Assembly (NCBI GenBank): GCA_019418305.1
Contig: DYCA01000002.1
Location: 1-16,230 of the forward strand
Reading direction: 5' to 3'
Origin: Clostridiales bacterium
GTDB lineage: Bacteria > Bacillota > Clostridia > Oscillospirales > Butyricicoccaceae
DNA length: 16,230 bases
Notes under the pieces: generated by a model
The model's database searches: none
Told to the model about the DNA's origin: nothing
What the model saw: only the letters and a program-made list of their open reading frames with translations
Part shown: positions 13,104-16,230 of the stretch, piece after piece
How positions within the stretch are numbered: the first letter of the stretch is position 1
How the letters are laid out: every line of letters starts with the position of its first letter
Translations under genes and position numbers: made by a program

Positions 13104-15629
13104 ATGAAACAACGATTTCGCGTCGGCGGGATGAGCTGCGCGGCGTGCTCTGCACATGTGGAAAAAAGCGTTTCCACTGTGCCGGGTGTGCGCGAAGTGC
13201 AGGTCAATCTGCTGGCAGGCAGCATGACGGTGGAGTATGATGAGAGTGCATGCGGCGACGAACAGATCATCCGCGCGGTTGAAGAGGGCGGCTACACTGC
13301 CGCTGTGGACGGCGGTACGCGCGCGGCGGCGCCTGCAAAGGATGCTGCGCCCGAGGATGCGCTGCATGAAATGAAAACCCGCATCCTTGTCTCCGCGGTG
13401 TTCCTCATTATTCTGATGTATTTTTCCATGGGACCGATGTTCGGTCTGCCGATGCCCGGTTTTGTCAGCGGCGAGGCGCATGCGTTTGCGCTGGCACTGG
13501 TGCAGCTGCTGCTGACGCTGCCCATCCTGCTGGTCAATCGCAAATATTTTATCAACGGTTTCCGCACGATATGGCATCGCGCGCCCACGATGGACGCGCT
13601 GATTGCGGTCGGCTCGGGTGCATCCGTGGTGTACGGTGTGTACGCGCTGTTTCAGATTGGTTATGCGGGCGCTGCGGGCGACATGGCGCGCGTGCATGAG
13701 TATGCGCATGACCTGTACTTCGAGTCCGCTGGTATGATCCTGACGCTTGTCACGCTCGGCAAGTTCTTTGAAGCGCGCGCCAAGCGCAAGACCGGCGAGG
13801 CCATTGCCGCTCTGATGGATTTGCGGCCGCAGACCGCATCGGTTATACGCGGTGAGCAGGAGGTTACCGTACCGATTGAAGAGGTGCGCGTGGGCGATTA
13901 CGTTATCGTGCGCGCAGGGCAGTCTGTGCCGGTAGACGGCCAGATTGTAGAGGGGCACGCCTATCTCGATGAGAGCGCCATCACAGGCGAGTCCATGCCG
14001 GTGGAAAAGAACAAGGGTGACACTGTGATTGGCGCAACCGTGACGAAAAACGGTTATTTTGCGATGAAAGCGTCCCGCGTGGGCGATGATACAACGCTCA
14101 GCCAGATCATTCGGCTGGTCGAGGAGGCGGGCGCATCCAAGGCGCCGATTGCCAAGCTCGCGGATAAGGTCGCAGGCGTATTTGTGCCGGTTGTCATGCT
14201 GATTGCGCTGGTGACTGCGATCATCTGGCTGGTGGTCGGGGAGACACCGAGCTTTGCATTGACTCGTGCGATAGCGGTTCTGGTGATTTCCTGCCCGTGT
14301 GCGCTGGGACTGGCAACGCCGGTTGCTATCATGGTCGGTACGGGCGTGGGTGCGAAAAACGGCGTGCTGTTCCAGTCGGCTGAGGCACTGGAAAACCTGC
14401 ATAACGTGGACTGCGTCGTGCTGGATAAGACCGGTACCGTGACCGAGGGCCGTCCGGTCGTCACCGATATCAAATCCTTCGGTGTGGAGCCGGAAGATTT
14501 GCTGTCGCTGGCGCTGTCCCTTGAGGTGCACAGCGATCATCCGCTTGCGGATGCAATCGTGCGCTATGCGCGTGCCAAGCATGTCAAGGAGCGCAAAACC
14601 GATTCGTTTGAAATGATTGATGGACAGGGCGTGCGCGCGGTGATCGACGGTGTGCGCTGCATGGCCGGCAACCGCCGTATGCTGCTGGCAAACGGCCTTG
14701 CGCTGTCGCGCTCGGCGCAGCAGATGGGCGAAAATCTTGCTGCCGCGGGCAAAACACCGCTGTACTTTGCGGCCAACCGGCAGGTGGTCGGCATCTTTGC
14801 GGTAGCGGATGTGCTCAAGCCGAGCAGCCGCGCCGCGGTCGATACGCTGCAAAAGCTGGGCGTGCAGGTGACGCTGCTGACCGGCGACAATCAGGCGACG
14901 GCGCAATCCATTGCCGCAGAACTGGGCGTGCAGGATGTGGTGGCCGAGGTTCTGCCGCAGGACAAGGAGCGTGTGGTGCGCGAGAAGCAGGAGCAGGGCC
15001 GCAAGGTAGCCATGATTGGCGACGGTATCAACGACGCGCCCGCGCTGGCACGTGCGGATGTGGGCATTGCCATCGGTGCAGGCACGGATGTGGCGATTGC
15101 GTCGGCGGACGTGGTGCTGATGAAGAGCGATTTGATGGATGCAGTCGACGCGATACGGCTGTCGCGGCAGACCATGCGCAACATCCGTCAGAACCTGTTC
15201 TGGGCATTTTTCTATAACTGCATTGGCATCCCGATTGCGGCGGGCGTGCTGTGGCTGCCGCTGGGACTGAAACTCAGTCCGATGATCGGCGCGGCCGCGA
15301 TGAGCCTGAGCTCGGTTTGTGTGGTTTCCAACGCATTGCGTTTGAAGTTTTTCAAGGCCTCTCCCAAGCCGGAGAGCAGCCAGTGTGTAATACTGCCGAA
15401 GGAGGAAGAAAAGCAAATGGAAAAGACCAAGGTAATTCAAATCGAAGGCATGATGTGTGAGCATTGCGTGGCGCATGTAAAAAAGGCGCTGGAGGCATTT
15501 GACGGTGTGAGTGCGCAGGTGGATTTGCAAAACGGCACCGCGACGGTTCAAAGCAACACCCTGCCGGATGACGCCAAGCTGACCGAGGCGGTCGAGCAGG
15601 CGGGGTATAAGGTGGTCGGCCTGAAATGA
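13104..15629 (+). CDS. copA: Copper-exporting P1B-type ATPase CopA with N-terminal HMA domain and C-terminal fused CopZ-like domain
   Basis: This membrane pump is predicted to export Cu(I) from the cytosol using ATP. In the 841-aa protein the N-terminal heavy-metal domain has GMSCAAC (C12, C15). Membrane helices start at about 93. TGES (294-297) marks the actuator domain; CPC (397-399) is the transmembrane metal site; D441 in DKTGT is the phosphorylated aspartate; HP is at 479-480; and GDGIND is at 639-644. The late-helix residues FFYN (702-705) and MSLSS (733-737) match the Cu(I) subgroup. After a short linker (about 750-771) a second HMA domain follows with MMCEHC (C785, C788). Most CopA proteins lack a C-terminal HMA domain; this one looks like a CopA-CopZ fusion. 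ATG at 13104 has AAAGGAG upstream. The stop overlaps csoR (ATGA). Confidence 0.96.
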   Translation: MKQRFRVGGMSCAACSAHVEKSVSTVPGVREVQVNLLAGSMTVEYDESACGDEQIIRAVEEGGYTAAVDGGTRAAAPAKDAAPEDALHEMKTRILVSAVFLIILMYFSMGPMFGLPMPGFVSGEAHAFALALVQLLLTLPILLVNRKYFINGFRTIWHRAPTMDALIAVGSGASVVYGVYALFQIGYAGAAGDMARVHEYAHDLYFESAGMILTLVTLGKFFEARAKRKTGEAIAALMDLRPQTASVIRGEQEVTVPIEEVRVGDYVIVRAGQSVPVDGQIVEGHAYLDESAITGESMPVEKNKGDTVIGATVTKNGYFAMKASRVGDDTTLSQIIRLVEEAGASKAPIAKLADKVAGVFVPVVMLIALVTAIIWLVVGETPSFALTRAIAVLVISCPCALGLATPVAIMVGTGVGAKNGVLFQSAEALENLHNVDCVVLDKTGTVTEGRPVVTDIKSFGVEPEDLLSLALSLEVHSDHPLADAIVRYARAKHVKERKTDSFEMIDGQGVRAVIDGVRCMAGNRRMLLANGLALSRSAQQMGENLAAAGKTPLYFAANRQVVGIFAVADVLKPSSRAAVDTLQKLGVQVTLLTGDNQATAQSIAAELGVQDVVAEVLPQDKERVVREKQEQGRKVAMIGDGINDAPALARADVGIAIGAGTDVAIASADVVLMKSDLMDAVDAIRLSRQTMRNIRQNLFWAFFYNCIGIPIAAGVLWLPLGLKLSPMIGAAAMSLSSVCVVSNALRLKFFKASPKPESSQCVILPKEEEKQMEKTKVIQIEGMMCEHCVAHVKKALEAFDGVSAQVDLQNGTATVQSNTLPDDAKLTEAVEQAGYKVVGLK
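15399..15419 (+). promoter_or_regulatory. Internal ribosome-binding site and in-frame ATG at the CopZ-like domain of copA
   Basis: AAGGAGG (15399-15405) lies 11 bases before ATG 15417, which is codon 772 of copA in the same frame. It falls exactly at the border between linker and C-terminal HMA domain, so a free 70-aa CopZ could be made from the same gene. Confidence 0.55.
15417..15629 (+). CDS. copZ: Possible separate 70-aa CopZ copper chaperone from internal initiation within copA
   Basis: Translation from ATG 15417 would give a 70-aa protein, the usual size of the CopZ copper chaperone, which carries Cu(I) in the cytosol to CopA or CsoR. It holds one complete HMA domain: a first strand KVIQIEG, the metal-binding MMCEHC (C14 and C17 of the short form), then helix, strands and a closing GYKVVGL. 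A strong ribosome-binding site precedes it. It is the same frame as the end of copA, so the domain is also made as part of the pump. Whether the short form exists is not shown by the sequence; the site could be a relic of a formerly separate copZ gene. Confidence 0.5.
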   Translation: MEKTKVIQIEGMMCEHCVAHVKKALEAFDGVSAQVDLQNGTATVQSNTLPDDAKLTEAVEQAGYKVVGLK

Positions 15630-15892
15630 GGGCGGACCGGAAAAAGGTCGAGCCGCTGCTGCGTACCGCACGCGGTCAGCTCGACGGGGTGCTCAAGATG
15701 ATTGAGGACGACCGTTACTGCATGGAAATTGTCACGCAGCTGCAGGCGGTTGAGTCGCTCGTGCACAAGGCGCAGCGCGAGGTGCTGCGCGGGCATTTAG
15801 CAGGCTGTGTGCAGGATGCGTTTGAAACGGGCGACGAGCAGGCCCGCGAAGGCAAGATCGACGAGATCATCAAGCTGCTCGATAAAGCATGA
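15626..15892 (+). CDS. csoR: CsoR-type copper-sensing transcriptional repressor
   Basis: The 88-aa all-helical protein belongs to the CsoR/RcnR family, which represses copper-efflux genes until Cu(I) binds. The pattern is clear: LLRTARGQLDGVLKMIEDDRYCMEI, then VHKAQREVLRGHLAGCV. The Cu(I) ligands Cys-His-Cys are kept as C32, H57 and C61, which separates it from nickel- and formaldehyde-sensing relatives. The ATG overlaps the copA stop in ATGA, and its own stop overlaps the next gene in another ATGA, so all three are translationally coupled. It should control this operon, probably through the C/G-tract inverted repeat in the leader; that link is inference. Confidence 0.93.
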   Translation: MRADRKKVEPLLRTARGQLDGVLKMIEDDRYCMEIVTQLQAVESLVHKAQREVLRGHLAGCVQDAFETGDEQAREGKIDEIIKLLDKA

Positions 15893-16230
15893 GCGCGCAT
15901 TTGCCCGCGTCGTTGGAATCTGTACAGGACGCGGATATACTGCTGGCCCGTGCCGCGCATGACGAGCAAACGGTGGAAAATGTATGCATCCGCGGGGCAG
16001 ACTTATCCGGCACATGGTATGAAGGACTGCGGCTGTGCGGTGTGCGGCTGGAGGGCTGCCGTCTGACCGGCTGCCGCTGGGAGCGCGCGGATTTTGCAGA
16101 CGTGGTGCTCGACGGCTGCGAGCTTTCAGGCAGCGGATGGCGGGATGCGTTTTTTGAACGGGTGGAGCTAATCGGCTGCAAGGCTGTTGGGGCGGATTTC
16201 GCTGAGACTGGCTGGCGCGAGGTGGATGTG
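15889..16230 (+). CDS. Pentapeptide-repeat protein, cysteine-rich, partial (runs off the window)
   Basis: From ATG 15889, which overlaps the csoR stop as ATGA, the frame stays open to the end (114 codons, no stop). After about 30 non-repeat residues, uninterrupted five-residue repeats begin near residue 32 (VCIRG, ADLSG, TWYEG, and so on), the signature of a right-handed quadrilateral beta-helix. With four repeats per turn, a 20-residue register is visible: the inward i-2 position is V on one face in every turn and A, C, C, C on another (C57, C77, C97). Pentapeptide-repeat proteins have varied or unknown roles; some mimic DNA and protect gyrase. Its function is unknown; the tight coupling to csoR suggests a role in copper handling. 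There is no signal peptide, and the C-terminus is missing. Confidence 0.85.
   Translation, partial: MSAHLPASLESVQDADILLARAAHDEQTVENVCIRGADLSGTWYEGLRLCGVRLEGCRLTGCRWERADFADVVLDGCELSGSGWRDAFFERVELIGCKAVGADFAETGWREVDV

Noticed and set aside
13044..15671. Minus-strand open frame of 875 codons opposite copA
   Set aside because: Very rich in His, Arg and Gln, as expected from antisense reading of GC-rich code; no recognisable domains. The plus strand holds the complete CopA motifs.
1..16230. CRISPR arrays, tRNA/rRNA genes, prophage or conjugative elements
   Set aside because: No evenly spaced direct repeats, no tRNA-like cloverleaf and no mobile-element protein were seen on either strand.

Overview
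The window reads as chromosomal DNA of an anaerobic, high-GC member of the Clostridia. The evidence is a SAM-I riboswitch with metK, a duplicated HgdC/BadF-type activase, strong Gram-positive ribosome-binding sites and sigma-A-like promoters, and GC-rich, GCG/GCC-heavy codons. An Oscillospirales/Butyricicoccus-like gut bacterium would fit, but that placement is inference. No tRNA, rRNA, CRISPR array, insertion sequence or phage gene was seen.

Left part (1-8079), all on the minus strand. From right to left: a long leader RNA and a two-gene 'activase' operon (a 987-aa double-ASKHA activator and a 422-aa partner, overlapping by 26 bases) ending at a strong terminator; feoA-feoB, in which feoB is cut off in its second half; and a secreted metallophosphoesterase with a C-terminal copper-amine-oxidase-like domain, with its own promoter and terminator.

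Middle (8116-12838). A promoter, SAM-I riboswitch and terminator control metK and a trailing hexapeptide-repeat acetyltransferase on the plus strand. This unit meets a convergent padR plus membrane-protein operon at a shared two-way terminator; padR has a palindromic operator over its own -10 box. Next come an aldose-1-epimerase-like gene (plus) and a convergent small DUF2798-type membrane protein (minus), whose leader carries a terminator-like hairpin.

Right part (13017-16230), plus strand: a copper operon. A CopA-type P1B ATPase carries a CopZ-like domain fused at its C-terminus. A good internal ribosome-binding site and in-frame ATG sit exactly at that domain. csoR follows with an ATGA overlap, and a pentapeptide-repeat gene follows csoR with a second ATGA overlap and runs off the window. 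Its cysteines are spaced exactly 20 residues apart on one predicted face of the beta-helix.

The points most worth following up are the fused/internal CopZ, the cysteine-ladder pentapeptide protein in the copper operon, the structured leaders in front of the activase and the DUF2798 gene, and the truncated feoB.
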